Shown: positions 22,421 to 35,462 of the stretch, piece after piece
Layout of the letters: each line of letters starts with the position of its first letter
How positions within the stretch are numbered: position 1 is the stretch's first letter
DNA from: Craterostigma plantagineum
Taxonomy: Eukaryota > Streptophyta > Magnoliopsida > Lamiales > Linderniaceae
DNA: 64,000 bases
Direction of reading: 5' to 3'
Assembly (NCBI GenBank): GCA_027422505.1
Contig: JAPQWV010000017.1
Coordinates: 11,471,501-11,535,500 of the forward strand
Position numbers and translations under genes: made by a program
The notes under the pieces: generated by a model
Told to the model about the DNA's origin: nothing
Database searches by the model: none
The model's input: the letters and a program-made list of their open reading frames with translations, nothing else

Positions 22421-24270
22421 AATATTTGATTAAGGTGTTGTAGTCTTAGATTTTTGAAAAATAGAAACCTTCGAAAATTATGTTATTGAATGTAGTCGAA
22501 AGGGAATATGGTTTGGATAAGTAAGATTTCGAAACTTTGATTTTGAGGAAAGAAATTTCGAAACATGATAATTTCGAAATTAGTGATATTGATAGGGGTG
22601 AATTTCGAAAGTATGGGTTGGAATGGAGAATTTCGAAACTTATGAAAAGAATTTCGAAACTTTGGTAAAGTTTCGAAATTGAAAGGGGAATTTCGAAATA
22701 CATTGGAATTTCGAAACCTAGTTTTTCGAAATTCTATAATGGTGAGTTTCGAAATTTTTAAGTGAGGATTAACATTAGATAAAAAAAATGGCTAACACTT
22801 GCAACATTAGGTGCTCGTCATTATCACGTTAAATATGAGACAAATATAAACCTCTTGGAAATTAAGTCTAAGGCAGAAAATAACCCTAAGCTAAAATAAT
22901 AACAATTATTTAGCTTAAGGACAAATATGTCATAATATCTCATTGCGATCATATGAAACTTGTGAAACTTGGTCAAGCTAGAAAATAACATGTCATTTGG
23001 AAAATAACACACTTAAGCATGGATGGGAACGAAACTCTTGAAAATTTGGTCAAGATAGAAAACAACTTTAAGCTAAAATAATAATAATTATGAATATAAT
23101 ATCACTAGTGGGGGGACAAACTTTCGAAAGGTCCTTCTCATGCTTTGAATTAATAGAAAAGAAAAGAATGAAATAATTGAATCATAGACTTAACGAAAAC
23201 CTTATATGAGGGAAAATAAATAAAGTAATAATAACAATGTGAATTAATAACAATGTGAATGAATGACACTAAGTTTAGGACAAACATTAGGAAATTATTG
23301 ATGTCACTTGCTTGTCTTAATAGGAACAATTATGGGATAAGAACAAAAGAGTAGGGAGAATTATTCTAATTACGTTGAAACTCTAAGATAGACTTTAGCT
23401 AACATACATGAATGATTGCTCAAGAATAGAATAGATATTAAACATCAATATCATTTGCTTAATATAACGATAAGAACAAAGAGAAAGAAATATCAGTTTG
23501 ACTACTTTCGAAGAGAAGAGAAGAGAGAAAACGAAGAGCTTAGCTGGTGATCACAAATTGGCTTTGGGAAGGGGTATGAATTCTTATTTTGAGGTTATGT
23601 TTTTAGTTATGGTTTATCGCGTTTTGAGGTATTTGTCATCACGAAGAGTTTTATAACCCATGTTTTATATCGATTGTGACTTTTAAGGTTTGAACGTGCT
23701 TGAGGTGCTTAGGATATTATTGTGTTCTTTCAGAATTATGATATTTGATCTAAAAGTTTAAGGTCTTTGGGTGGTATAACTGTTTTGGAAGTTTCGGTAT
23801 ATGAACACTTTTGATAATTCGAGGATTAAGTATTTCTAGGGTTTTCCTTGGAGGATGTTTCGATGAACTATCATGAAAGAAATTTGAATAAGAGAAGTTT
23901 GAAATTACTGAGGTTAGTAAGAGATAATTTCGAAATGGATGTATGGAATGATGATTATAGTATGATGATAGTGGTTTTGTATTGAGTAATTTGATATGTG
24001 AGACTAGAGACCAAGAGGTAGCTTAATACGTTATTGAAGTCTCCTTATTTACACAAGTTTACATGGACTCTTTATTACTCCTAAACTAATCTAGACACAA
24101 TGACTCATCAAATGACTCATCTCTATTATGTCTTAATGATTGCACCTTATGACACCTCACAAATCCACCTAAGTTCATCCTCGAACATTCTTATGATGTG
24201 GCTTGAGCTTATTATTTCCAACATTCTCTCCTAAGCTCAGTTGTCGCCTTCCCACATACCGAGCATCTTC

Positions 24271-25776
24271 CTAATCCTTTCGAACGCTTCCAACGGTAGT
24301 GGCTTGGTAAATATATCTGCTACTTGCTCTGCTTGTTACATGAATTAAACCGACTTCGCCTTTCTTTATTTGTTCTCGTATGAAATGATATCGCACGTCT
24401 ATATGCTTGCTTCGTTCATGTTGTACCTGGTTCTTCGCGAGCTCAATTGCTGACTTATTGTCGACCCGTATTTCAGTTGCTGTTGTTTGTGTAAATTTCA
24501 TTTCTTTAAGCAGCATTCTAATCCACATCGCATGACTTACACAAGTCGATGCTGCGATATATTCAGCTTCACACGTAGAGAGTGTCACTATTGGCTGTTT
24601 TTTCGACGTCCAAGTGAAAGCCGTGCCACCTACCAAGAAGATAAAACCTGTAGTGCTCTTTCTTTCGTCCAAGTCACCACTCCAATCACTGTCTGAATAA
24701 GCAATAACATCAGGATTGTTAGTGCAACCGTAAAATAATCCGTATGAAATTGTTCCTTTGATATATATCCGCTTTACGGCGTTCCAGTGAGTTGATCTTG
24801 GACTCTCCATGTATCGACTCACGAGTCCTACACCATATGCAATGTCTGGCCTGGTATTCGTGAGATAATGCAAGCTCCCAACAGCGCTTCTATAAAGCTT
24901 CGGATCAACCGGCTTCCCTTCACCATGCCTCGTTAACTTAATGCCTCGCTCCACCAGCGTTTTAGCGTAATTGCACTCACTCATATTGAACCTTTCCAAC
25001 AACATCTTTGCGTACGTCTGTTGAGATACGAAAATACCTGACTCCTTTTGTTTGATGTCTAGCCCCAAGAAATATGACATGAGTCCGAGATCGATCATGT
25101 CAAACTCGTTTTTCATATCTCGTTTGAACTCTTCAACCATGTTGTTGTTGTTGCTAGCAAAAATTAGGTCATCAACATATAATGCAACATAAAGTATATC
25201 ATTACCCCATACCCTAATGTAAAGGGCATGCTCGTAGGGACATTGTTCAAATCCTCGATCTTTAAAATATGCATCGATGCGTGCATTCCACGTTCTTGGT
25301 GCCTGTTTCAAACCGTGTAATGCCCTTTTCAGTCTTAAAACTTGATCCTCCTTTCCTTGTTTGAAGCCCGGTGGCTGAAAAATGTAAACTTCTTCTTCGA
25401 GCCTTCCGTTCAAAAATGCCGATTTAACGTCCATTTGGTAAATGCTCCATTTTTTGCTTGCAACTAACGATAGCAATAAACGCACGGTCTCCATTCTTGC
25501 TACTGGGGCGAAAACCTCTTCGTAGTCTATGCCGTACTTTTGACTGTAGCCCTTTGCGACTAGCCTCGCTTTGTATTTTACTATATTACCTTCGGAGTTC
25601 AGTTTTTTCTTGTACACCCACTTTACTCCTACCGCTTTGTGTTCGGGCGGCAACGAGCTCAACTGCCACGTATTGTTCTTTTCGATTGATTTTATTTCTT
25701 CATACATCACCTCTCGCCATCTCTCATCTTTGACAGCTTCTTCAAAGGTGATGTCCTCACATCCGCCATGAGACAT
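24271..25776 (-). CDS. Copia D reverse transcriptase and RNase H
   Basis: One open frame of about 501 codons covers the copia RT and RNase H. It contains [13 protein letters not shown], the [10 protein letters not shown] block, [10 protein letters not shown], the active-site ALYVDDLIF, and RNase H blocks [15 protein letters not shown] and [10 protein letters not shown]. The last 20 or so residues look frame-shifted compared with the usual copia ending. It is part of a polyprotein whose upstream integrase is damaged. The enzyme would act in cytoplasmic virus-like particles. Confidence 0.9.
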   Translation of the reverse strand: MSHGGCEDITFEEAVKDERWREVMYEEIKSIEKNNTWQLSSLPPEHKAVGVKWVYKKKLNSEGNIVKYKARLVAKGYSQKYGIDYEEVFAPVARMETVRLLLSLVASKKWSIYQMDVKSAFLNGRLEEEVYIFQPPGFKQGKEDQVLRLKRALHGLKQAPRTWNARIDAYFKDRGFEQCPYEHALYIRVWGNDILYVALYVDDLIFASNNNNMVEEFKRDMKNEFDMIDLGLMSYFLGLDIKQKESGIFVSQQTYAKMLLERFNMSECNYAKTLVERGIKLTRHGEGKPVDPKLYRSAVGSLHYLTNTRPDIAYGVGLVSRYMESPRSTHWNAVKRIYIKGTISYGLFYGCTNNPDVIAYSDSDWSGDLDERKSTTGFIFLVGGTAFTWTSKKQPIVTLSTCEAEYIAASTCVSHAMWIRMLLKEMKFTQTTATEIRVDNKSAIELAKNQVQHERSKHIDVRYHFIREQIKKGEVGLIHVTSRASSRYIYQATTVGSVRKD

Positions 25777-26159
25777 ACGAGGTTCATTCGTTCAGTGGAG
25801 TTATAGAGCTCTCCTAGGCTGCGCGTCCGGATGGTCTCGGGTTCAGATTCACCATCTGTCGTGATAGTCACAGACTCAGAGGGTTGCGATTCTAATTCGG
25901 GCTCTTCACCGCTTGGAATGGATATGTCCGCAACCTTCGTTCTTTCATCCTCAGGCTTTAGTATCGATTCCCAACTCCAGCTAGCATCTTCATCAACCTG
26001 TACATCTCGACTGCGATTTCCGATTGAGGCCGGAGTGATGGGACTGCATATATCAGTATGAATGAGCTCGAGCTTTACTCGACCGTGTGAGCGAGCCTTT
26101 TGGAAATGATTTTCTTGTGCCCTTTTCCATGATGCATTCTTCGCATATTCGATGTTCAC
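25707..26159 (-). pseudogene. Copia D integrase remnant with core deleted
   Basis: The frame contains the start of the integrase core (ELIHTDICSPITP, with the first Asp). It then jumps within about ten residues to the acidic linker normally found near the end of integrase (SWSWESILKPEDE). Roughly 300 residues, including the rest of the D,D-35-E site, are missing. The element could not integrate with its own enzyme. Confidence 0.8.
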
Positions 26160-27240
26160 CCTCGACTTTGTTAAGTCCTCGAACCATGTTTCTGTCCGCT
26201 AGTTTTTTCAGGCTGTCGTAGTTCAAGTGTCCGAACCGCTGATGCCACAACCTTGCGGAGCTCGATATTTCGACATTTGCGTTTAGGCATCTGTCAGTCG
26301 CCGCTGCAATGTTGAGCTTAAACAGACGATTATTGCTCATTTGAACTTGAGCAATAACTTGAGCGTCACGATCTCTTAGAGTCATGATCTGACCCTTCAT
26401 TAGTACAGTATATCCTCGTTCTAAGAGTTGTCCGAGAGTAATAATATTACTTCTCATACTTGGTACGTAAAAAACGTCAGCTATGTAGCGATTTGTACCA
26501 TCTTTGCATTGAATCAAGATCTTTCCTTTACCTGCTACTTTCACCGTAGACGCGTCACCAAACGTCACTTTACCTCCCACGTCTTCTTCTAGGTCCATGA
26601 ACAGCTTTCTATCACCGGACACGTGGTTGCTCGCACCCGTATCTAAGTACCACGTATGGTCGTTGCCGCTATCCGACTCTTTGCATGCAAGCAATAAGAT
26701 CTCTTCTTCGTTTTCAGTTTTCTTCTCGGCGATGTTCACCTTTTCATCCACCTTTTTTTCAGCATAGCATTCTCTTGCAAAATGACCATACTTTCCACAA
26801 TTATAGCATTCGATGTTGAACCGGTTTGATCGATTGCCTCGTTCTCGGCCACCTCTTGCGCCTCGTGTGTTGGTGTAATTTCCCCTTTCTTCTTTTTCTT
26901 CTTGTCCATGGCCTCTTCCTCTTCCGCGACCACGGCCTCTATAGCTTCCTCGACCTCGGCCACGCCTTCCACGATCGCCGTAGTGTGATTGTTCTTCCTT
27001 AAACGAGACTTTGGCTTGTAAAACATCCTCCAAAGTCTCCACCCTCTTTCGATTCTTTCGATGCTCGTGGGCTTCTAATGAACTTGTAAGTTCATTCACG
27101 GACATTTTTTCGAGGTCTCTAGCTTCCTCTATGGCACATACGACATTCTCATATTCCTCCGTCAAGGATCTGAGAATCTTCTCGATGACACGATTTTCGG
27201 GCACATCCTCACCGTTTCTTTTTAGCTGGTTCACAATCAC
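26053..27240 (-). CDS. Copia D gag C-part, zinc knuckle, protease and pre-integrase
   Basis: The order seen is: end of gag (LRSLTEEYENVVCAIEE), an Arg/Gly-rich stretch, the zinc knuckle CYNCGKYGHFAREC, the protease site TWYLDTGASNHVSG, and the GAG-pre-integrase HHCC region (LWHQRFGHLNY ... CEECIMEKG). The frame ends shortly after. The N-terminal gag lies in another frame just upstream, so one indel separates the two parts near 27240. Confidence 0.85.
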   Translation of the reverse strand: MIVNQLKRNGEDVPENRVIEKILRSLTEEYENVVCAIEEARDLEKMSVNELTSSLEAHEHRKNRKRVETLEDVLQAKVSFKEEQSHYGDRGRRGRGRGSYRGRGRGRGRGHGQEEKEERGNYTNTRGARGGRERGNRSNRFNIECYNCGKYGHFARECYAEKKVDEKVNIAEKKTENEEEILLLACKESDSGNDHTWYLDTGASNHVSGDRKLFMDLEEDVGGKVTFGDASTVKVAGKGKILIQCKDGTNRYIADVFYVPSMRSNIITLGQLLERGYTVLMKGQIMTLRDRDAQVIAQVQMSNNRLFKLNIAAATDRCLNANVEISSSARLWHQRFGHLNYDSLKKLADRNMVRGLNKVEGEHRICEECIMEKGTRKSFPKGSLTRSSKARAHSY

Positions 27241-27689
27241 CTCGACCCTTGTGATGTATGCCGAACCATCTCCGCGTCTTTCATCTTGATCGTCTCGAAC
27301 TCATTGCGAAGCGTTTGCAAGCGTATTTGCTTAACGCGATCTGCGCCTTTGTATGCATTTTCTAGGATCGTCCAGGCTTCATTAGAATTCTTTGCTCCGG
27401 CTATCTTTTCAAAAGCCGACTCGTCAACTGCTTGGTAAAGCATGTATAACGCGGTCTTGTCTTTCTTTCGATATTCCTTTAGCTCTTTCACATGATTGTT
27501 CGTCAAACACGCAAGAGTTTCGTGTTCGGTATACCCACTCTTGACAACTTCCCAGGCATCTTGCGATCCTAATAACGCCTTCATTTGTATGCACCAATTG
27601 CCGTAGTTGTCCTTTGAAAGACGCAAGCTTGGTACGTGAGGAATTCCTCCGGCCGCTCCTCCGATGTTAGCCATGAGCTCTGATACCAC
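27237..27689 (-). pseudogene. Copia D gag N-terminus
   Basis: The frame begins a few bases after the primer site and holds the copia gag start (SLRLSKDNYGNWCIQMKALL) and the EAWTILENAYKGADRVKQIR block. It ends in a short frameshifted tail after KDAEMV. The continuation is the frame starting near 27240. Confidence 0.8.
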
Positions 27690-30600
27690 GTGATGATTAT
27701 AGTATGATGATAGTGGTTTTGTATTGAGTAATTTGATATGTGAGACTAGAGACCAAGAGGTAGCTTAATACGTTTATTGAAGTCTCCTTATTTACACAAG
27801 TTTACATGGACTCTTTATAGTACTCATAAACTAATCTAGACACAATGACTCATCTCATGACTCATCTCTATTATGTCTTAATGATTGCACCTTATGACAC
27901 CTCACAAATCCACCTAAGTTCATCCTAGAACATTCTTATGATGTGGCTTGAGCTTATTATTTCCAACATGGAAGAGTTCGAAACCTAAGTATATAAGTAG
28001 TTAATTTAGGGAAGATGGAGTATTTCGGAATTGATGAATGTAAGAGTTCGATACCTAAGCATATAAGTATTTCGAAATTCAGTTTAGGTGAATGGGGTAT
28101 TTCGAAACCTAGGAAATGATATAATTTGAAACCTTGGTAAGGTAGATGTTCAAAAGCTAGGAAGTTTGAAAGTTACGGAGGTGTTTACGTGAATCATGAT
28201 TTTCTTTGCAAGATTTAATTTCTTACATGGTAGCTGAAAGTATTTCCGAAGGATTAGGGTCTTCCCAATGTTAACTTTTGAAAGATGTTGATCATGAGGA
28301 GTATTATGCTCTTGAAAAAGGAATATATTTTGTTATGTAAGATTTTCGAAAGAATTGGATTAGGGGTGGTTTCCGAAAAGTTTTGTTATAGGTCTGGTTC
28401 GGAAGATGTTTGAACAAGAAGTTTGAAACAAGTTTCGAACATCAAGTTCGAAATTAGTTTTGAACAATTTTAATTAAGGTTAAGAAATTAATAGAAAATG
28501 ATAACAAATGATATTAATATAAGGTAAGAGTCATAATCACTGGTAACTATTACATGTTGAATTAGAATAAGAAAATTCGAACAAAAAGTTCGAATCAATA
28601 AGTTCGAAACAAGTCTTTGTCTAAGCAATTCAAAACTATATTATGTTATTTTCTAATATTTTTAATAGTAATAATGTGATTGTCGAAATGAACAAGAGAA
28701 ATTTCGAAAGAAATTTCGAACGGAATTTCGAATTTTCGAAAGGAATTTCGAATGAAATTGCCAAAGAGGTGATTTTACAAAAGAGATTTCTGAAGGAGAA
28801 TTTTGGAGGGAATTTGCAAAAGAAATTTCGAAGTGAAATATCGAAAGGAATCGCGAAGCAATTTCGAAGAAATTGCGAACGAAATTCCGAAAGCACATTT
28901 CGAAAGAGAACCTCGAACGGAGTTTTAAGACACTTAGCTGATCTCGAACGTCTATAGTAAGGGTACTGTATTTCGAAACATGAACTTTCCAACACTTACT
29001 AAATTCGAAAGTATATCCAGTCGACTAAATTAGCAAATTCTCGATACTAAGTGAAATATGGCGATTAAAAGTAAGAAAGACAGGGATTATAAATAGGGAT
29101 TTGATCATGCATGCATATCACGACATATACAGCATTTTAAGGACCTTATACTCATCGAACATAATATGTTCATAGGTCCATATTCCGATAAGGAGCAAGG
29201 ATAAAGTCGAGTAACGAACGGGGCTATAAGTTATACTGTGAGTATGATATGCAACATGTGTTCCGTTTCTATGTGTTTTATGTGCTTATATGATTATATG
29301 AATTTATTGATTTATAATTTTACGATATATGTGTTATATGAATGGATTGGATTTATGTGCTGTAACATGCTCTCGTGTGAGAAAGGTGGTTTGATAGATT
29401 TACGAAATATGTGAAATAAAGATGTGAGTATAGCAATGCATACTTGTAAACATTAAAGTAGTAATATTAGTTGAATGATCGATTTGTTATTTACGTTCTA
29501 TATGGAATTGAAGTGTTTTTATATGATATATGTGACTTGAATTGTATGGCTACAACGTGTCTTTATGTGATATATGTGGCTCGATGGATATATGATATAC
29601 GTTTCATACAAGGTTGCACGTATAGTATTGCATTCATACATGAAATGAAAGGAGAAACCATTATGGCTACTAAGGCTTTGGACTATATTCTAATCCCTAC
29701 AAATCGGGGATATCTACGGTTACATCCCTACAAATTGGGGGTTATATCTACGCTTACAGAGTCCCATGCATGTGGCCTACAGGGTCAGTAGTACGAGCCG
29801 GTTCATAACGGGAGTATGAAGTGTACACGAGCATATAGTATTGCATATGATCCGCGGATCTAAGTGAACGAAATGATTATGGTTACGATGGAATGATGGT
29901 TATGATGGAATTGTCTACGTGCACGTAGTATAGAATTTCATACGGATTCTACGGACAATGTCATGTGATTGGGATGTTTTATAAGCAAAGGTTATGTGAA
30001 TTTGTGATTGGAATGAAATTGAAAATGAGAAGTTTATATGAACTTTGATGAAAAGGAGTGTTCATGTGATTGGAATGTTACGTTGTTCATGAAAATGGAT
30101 TGATTGATAATTACAGTTTATGAAATTGTTTACGTGAAAATAAATGGAAAAGAAATTTTTGTTGGTCACAAAATTATTTGTTGTACTTGACCTACGGTTT
30201 CGAACGATGGTTATAGAATGGCTAATGAACGATGATTATTTGATTTTGTGAATACTGATGAAATAATATATACTTATATGAATATTCCAGGGAAAGAGTT
30301 AAATATTTGTTACGGTTTTATTTATACTATTTAATTTACTGATTTTATGAACAACGCTTATATGATGTGATTGTTTAAATAAACATTGATGAAAAGAACT
30401 GATTATTTGCTACGATGATTATGATAAAATTGTTTACGTGAAAGGGAAGTGTTTATTTGTTAATGTTTTATTAAGTGAACATCAATTACTATGAGTTTTC
30501 AGTTTTATTATTATGCTATCATGGAATAACATGTTGCGCTCATACCAGTGAAGTTGTTTTAGAGTTGCTGTAGATAATTAGCAGGCATCGTATAGCACAT

Positions 30601-30856
30601 GCTCGCATTAAGCATGAATTCAAGGTCGGTCGGCTACGCTCTCATCCTACTTCCAAGAGTTCATCATATGCATATAGTTTAAGGAACATTAGTAATTTTT
30701 GGTACGATGCTAAAATAATTACGTGTGATCGTATGTGCATTACGAAAGTGAATAGACCAGATGTACGCCCCGTTATGTTAGAATGGTTATGGAAAGCGAA
30801 AAATTTTATGTGAAAAATGTGGCGCCAATACGGTAATAGAAAAACGGGGCGTTACA

Positions 30857-31750
30857 AAGTTTGTCTCGATATTTTTCTCCTTTTTCTTCAACAATGCCGC
30901 ATAGAGGTCGACGGAATGCTTTGGCGTACGACACGTACGAGACCAATGACCTTTCAAGCTGCAACGGTGGCATTCATTTTCCACTTTCTTTTACCTTGAT
31001 CACCATCTTTTTCATCGTTCTTAACCTTCCACTTCTGGTGGTGAGTTGCATTTTTGGTATAACCACCACGATTATAATGGTTCCTTCCACGTCCACGACC
31101 ACGACCATGACCACGTCCTCTAACTTGCTTATAATCATGTTGCACGGCTGACGCGTTTACTTCAGGAAACGATGCAACACCAGTTGGACGGGCCTTGTGA
31201 TTTTTCAACCAAAGCTCATTTTGTTCTGCAACAAGAAGACAAGAGATCAATTCAGAAATATTTTTTAAAATCCCTTTTCATGATATTGCTGCTGCAGGAG
31301 AACATTCGAAGCGTGAAAAGTGGAGAAAGTTTTCTCCAGCATGTCTTCATCAGTCACTTTCTCGTTACATAGTTGCAACTGTGAATTCTAAAGATTACTG
31401 AATTATACTCACTTACGATTTTGAAATCTTGCAGACGCAAGTGTATCCAATCGTAACGAGCTCGTGGAAGAGTAACCGTCTTTCGATGTTCGTACCTTTC
31501 CTTCAAGCTTGTCCACACAAGACAAGTGGATCTTTGACAGTCAGGTACTCACTTTTCAGCCCCTCATCAAGATGGTGACGAAGAAATATCATTGCTTTGG
31601 CTTTTCTTGATTAGTGGCTTCATTTCCGGCTTTTATGGTCTCACCAAGACCATTAGCATCTAGATGGATTTCAGCATCTAGAACCCATGACAAGTAATTT
31701 TTCCCCGTGATATCAAGAGCGACGAACTCAAGTTTTGCAAGGTTAGCCAT
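30857..31750 (-). pseudogene. Copia G gag, truncated by LTR F
   Basis: The start codon at 31750 opens ANLAKLEFVALDITGKNYLS, the N-terminus of a widespread plant copia gag. Later pieces in shifted frames match the same family: LISCLLVAEQN, an Arg/Gly-rich RGRGHGRGRGRGRN stretch, and a zinc knuckle CHRCSLKGHWSRTC. The series ends at NIETNF, exactly where LTR F ends. Several frameshifts (for example near 31589) make it a pseudogene. The pol of this element is not in the window. Confidence 0.75.
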
Positions 31751-31849
31751 AACGAAAAAGCGTAGTAGAAAACACGTAAAGTACAAAGAACCAAACTTAC
31801 TCAAGATGAAATAAACGTCGGCGTCGGTTAGAGTCTCATGCTGATAACG

Positions 31850-32098
31850 TGCTATTAAATTATCGCAAATGACTAGAGAGCATAAGAGAGAGATATACAT
31901 TCACTTCACAAACACCTCTATTTATAGGCTTGAGGTAGCCTTCACATTTCATGTTACATAATGTAAATAAATACAATTAAGAGGCCATAAACATGAGGAG
32001 GTTATGGGTTAAGTATGGAGATCATGGGTTGATAATGGGGAGGTTATAAGTTGAATAGAATATGAGTGGACATCCACATAAAACACATGTTTATAACA
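31850..32098 (-). mobile_element. 5' LTR of copia G
   Basis: The 249 bp region reads TGTTATAAACATG...TTTAATAGCA on the minus strand, with a TATA box (ctatttata on the plus strand near 31917). The bases after it, CGTTATCAGCATGAG, resemble the primer region common in this gag family, and gag starts about 100 bases further on. The 3' LTR is not present. Confidence 0.65.
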
Positions 32099-33414
32099 CC
32101 ACGATTACTTTCTAATTCTGCAAAACATATAATATTGTGAACAAGATCCTCGACGTTGTGTAAGAAGAGAGCAAAAAAGTAGATTGCAGTTGCTAAAGAA
32201 AAACATCGATAACGTTGCTTCTTATATCAATATATACATTATGAGAGTTGTTTCTTGAAATGGTTTCGATGATTCTATGTTATTTTCGTACCGAAACAAA
32301 AATAGAGGGAGACAGAGGAGCTTACAAACTTAGCGATCATAGACAAGAAGCTCGAACCAACCGAGAAAAGAGTTAACAGATAGACAACGCCCTTTGAAGT
32401 TACCCACAACACTCGAGGTTCTACCCCTACTTTTGAAACTGTTGTGTAACGATTATCACAAGAGAGAAAAGCCCGTGACGATGTCTAGTTGATGCAAGTT
32501 GGGTTCGGGTCATCAACGATCAAGAGCAAAGACGACGATCAAGATTCAACATGATGGCAATTCTTATATTGCCAGTTCGCCTCATGTGAATGGTGCAAAC
32601 CTTTATTACAGCTCTCAAGAGTCATTATTTGTATCCTCCCGTTTAGGATTGTCTGACTCGTGGAGGCTGTGCCGCCGATTGTTAATACTTATGTGAACTA
32701 TTGCACCGACCAAATTATCAACGGTGAAATGATGTTACTCTACCTGTTACATATCAATTTTTGAGGTACTGACATATAACTATCCTTAGACTTTTTTACA
32801 ACTTTTCAGGGTGCGAGAAGTATGTTTTTCAACTTGCGCTTTATGTTTGTGTGAATCCTTTGTACACGTCATTCCCGGTTACAAATTCCTCGTTGCCGCA
32901 CAACGTGTGGCTACACTGTGCTAGTATTAAAGAATAATTCAGTTAAATAGGTAGAAGAAATGAATTCTCACCAAAATAACCGGGTCATTTGAAAGTTCTT
33001 CAAGGGAAGGCCCTCACCATCCAACACTTTCCAGTCCAAAAGGGACTGCCCATCTATAAATAGGAACGTCATTATAGTTTCAAAGAGAAAAAACGTTAGA
33101 TAACGAAACACTTTAGCATAGCATGTAATGAAATATATAAATTGTCAAGATGAACAAGTTCATAGTGCTTCTAATTCATGATATACTTTGTGAAGTGTTT
33201 GCCCAAAAGTATTACTCACAAATGGGACCACACTAAAAATAGAAACCTATTCTCGTTTCTTTCATTCAAGATATTGCATAAGATAATACATGAAAAAACT
33301 AGCAAGAACTCAAGTGAAGTGCAAGAAGTTTTCACTGGCCTCGCGGCTCTGTTTTTCAGTAAAGCATCAACCTAAGTATCTATAAATGGAATGATGTATA
33401 TTTTGCATTGTATG

Positions 33415-33463
<49 letters not shown>

Positions 33464-33759
33464 ATACAAGGCGTTCCCAATCAACGAATATTTAGGTCCG
33501 GGAATAAACTTAACTGTAATTCATTCAGCGAAAACGCAATATCTGTTTGAACTTGCCTGGGCTGGACATAATGAGAATACGAAACGTGGTTCAGATTCGT
33601 TTCAATCCTATGTCCAGGGAACACATTTACGCACTCGGAACTCTCTTTTCTACAAATGATGATCACGGAAATATAAGCTGTTGAAGTGCTTTGAACTACG
33701 TATTTTTTGCTATTTAGCGATGTGGTTATTATCTAATGAATCTCTTTTATCATGAATAA
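32099..33759. other. Intergenic sequence, possible small peptide frame
   Basis: No repeat family or gene is recognised. A TATA-like tataaatagg (33057) is followed 90 bases later by an ATG (33149). That frame opens a short signal-peptide-like sequence (MNKFIVLLIHDILCEVFAQK) of 28 codons. This may be a decayed secreted-peptide gene or chance. An (AT)n run lies at 33418-33461. The left flank of gypsy B (33480-33759) has no convincing exon. Confidence 0.3.
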
Positions 33760-34322
33760 ATGGTTGTAATACCCGTTAATTTAATACGGGGTCATCGATA
33801 TAATTTAGCAGTGTGAGTATCTAAATTAGAAATTTTGAAATATTAATCCAAAAATTTTATGAGACTTTCGGATACAAGAGATACCCGAAATATAAATTAA
33901 CCAAGTAGAATAAAGTAAATGTTTAGTGGTGAGAACGGTTTTGTATTATATATATATATATATATACAGATATAAAATAACTTAGTGAGTGAGGTGAATT
34001 TTTTGCCAAAAAAGAAAAGAGATAAACATTAGGGCTTGAAGTTTTCGATACCTTATATAAATATTTTAATACTAATTATAATCCTTCATTACCATCTCAT
34101 CAAAGTTGTCGATATCAATTACAAAGTTTTCGTTATCTTATTCTCACACCAAACTTTTCGCATCAGACACCTTAGTATATTTTGTTATTACTAATTACAT
34201 GTTATAGGATAAGGATGACAAATAAAACTTATAAAATATTACATAGGGGCCGATTGCTTTGCTTAATAAGGAGGAAAACGATAAGTCATCTACCAGTCCA
34301 TTCGTACACAAAGTTCTAAGCT

Positions 34323-34326
<4 letters not shown>

Positions 34327-34374
<48 letters not shown>
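34327..34374. repeat. (AT)n microsatellite in LTR B
   Basis: About 24 perfect units. The matching place in the 3' LTR has only about six, so the expansion post-dates insertion. Confidence 0.9.
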
Positions 34375-34378
<4 letters not shown>

Positions 34379-35462
34379 AAAACAGTAAGGAGAAAATAGA
34401 AAACCCTTGAGAAGGACGAACAAAAACAGAAAGGAGGCTAAGAGAGGAAGGTGATTTCGATCAAGGACAAATTCGGCAAGCTAGATAAATCGAATTTTGG
34501 GACGTGAGGTAGGTGAAACTTCATCCACAACACGTAAATATTTTCGTAAAATTATGTCTTGTGCTTTTTATGTGACATATGTGATGCTGTGAAAGTTTTC
34601 GATGTGAATGTTATGTCGTTAAGTTGGAATTTCAGGTTTTAATTTATGTTCAGACCTATAACCATGTTCTAATTAGATGTTTATAAAGCTACGGTAGGTA
34701 GATATTTTAATGTGTTAGAATTTTTGGTAGAGGAACATAGGAGTATTCGAATATTTTTGGCATGTGGAGGATGTTCTCGATACAACTTGAATTAACCGAG
34801 GATATTAAGTAGTTGTAATCCTAGAAAGTTTTCGGTGACCTAAACTATTCAGTTTGATGGGGAAGCTATAGGCTTTATTTACACTCCCAAGTTTTGGCAT
34901 TTGTATATTACTAAGTTTGAATTAATTTTGTTTGCAAAAATTTGGAGGTTTTCGGCAATGCTATGTTTTCGGCAAACTAGGGTTTTCTTAATAACTTAAT
35001 TGTTTGATATTTGTATTATTTTAACACAACTTTTCAGTATAGTAATTTTACGGTTGACCAAATATTAGACTGAGTTGACTTTCGTGCTGTGAACTTATAT
35101 TTCGAGCATAGTTAGAATTTTCAATGGATTATTTTTAGTGTATTTCAAACAGGACTAGAATTTATTTGGAAATAAAGTTTAGGGAATTTCAGGGAATTAT
35201 TTTAGGAAACTACAAAGAAATATTTTTCGTGGGTTTTGGGTGAGTTAGAATATTTTCGAGGAAAATATTGTCTAGGCCTTTAGTGAACTTTGGGGAAACT
35301 GGAATATTTTCGAGGGGAATATATTTATTTACAATATTGCATCTTATTGCACTGCATTGCACTTGCATACCATACCATATTAGTGCGAGAAAATTGAACA
35401 CCGTATGAAACGGGGACGTTGTGACGTATTGAGGAGCGGGGTAGAAAGAGTTTGTGACCAAT

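Larger units (their letters stand above)
23949..27968 (-). mobile_element. Copia element D, 4.0 kb, TSD TGGAA
   Basis: LTRs at 23949-24223 and 27691-27968 (275 and 278 bp, only a few differences) are flanked by TGGAA (23944-23948 and 27969-27973). A tRNA-Met primer site (TGGTATCAGAGC, 27677-27688) follows the 5' LTR, and a polypurine tract (gcttaggagagaa) precedes the 3' LTR. The order gag, protease, integrase remnant, RT, RNase H is that of Ty1/copia; the compact size fits an Ale-like or Tork-like lineage. It is inserted in LTR F. Frameshifts and loss of the integrase core make it non-autonomous. Confidence 0.9.
22283..30856 (+). mobile_element. Very long gypsy LTR (element F), split by copia D
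   Basis: The LTR starts TGTCAGGAACCG directly after a polypurine tract and ends ACGGGGCGTTACA, inside the gag of copia G. Without copia D and its duplication it is about 4.5 kb, unusually long. It holds an (AT)n run at 22381-22418 and two clusters of TTTCGAAA words (22450-22760 and 28020-28990). Its 3' part has repeats typical of Tekay/Del LTRs, for example 'tccctacaaa-tcggggat'. The 5' LTR and most of the internal region are absent from the window. The sequence 3' of the LTR (aagtt) would be its target duplication, but the partner is not seen. Confidence 0.7.
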
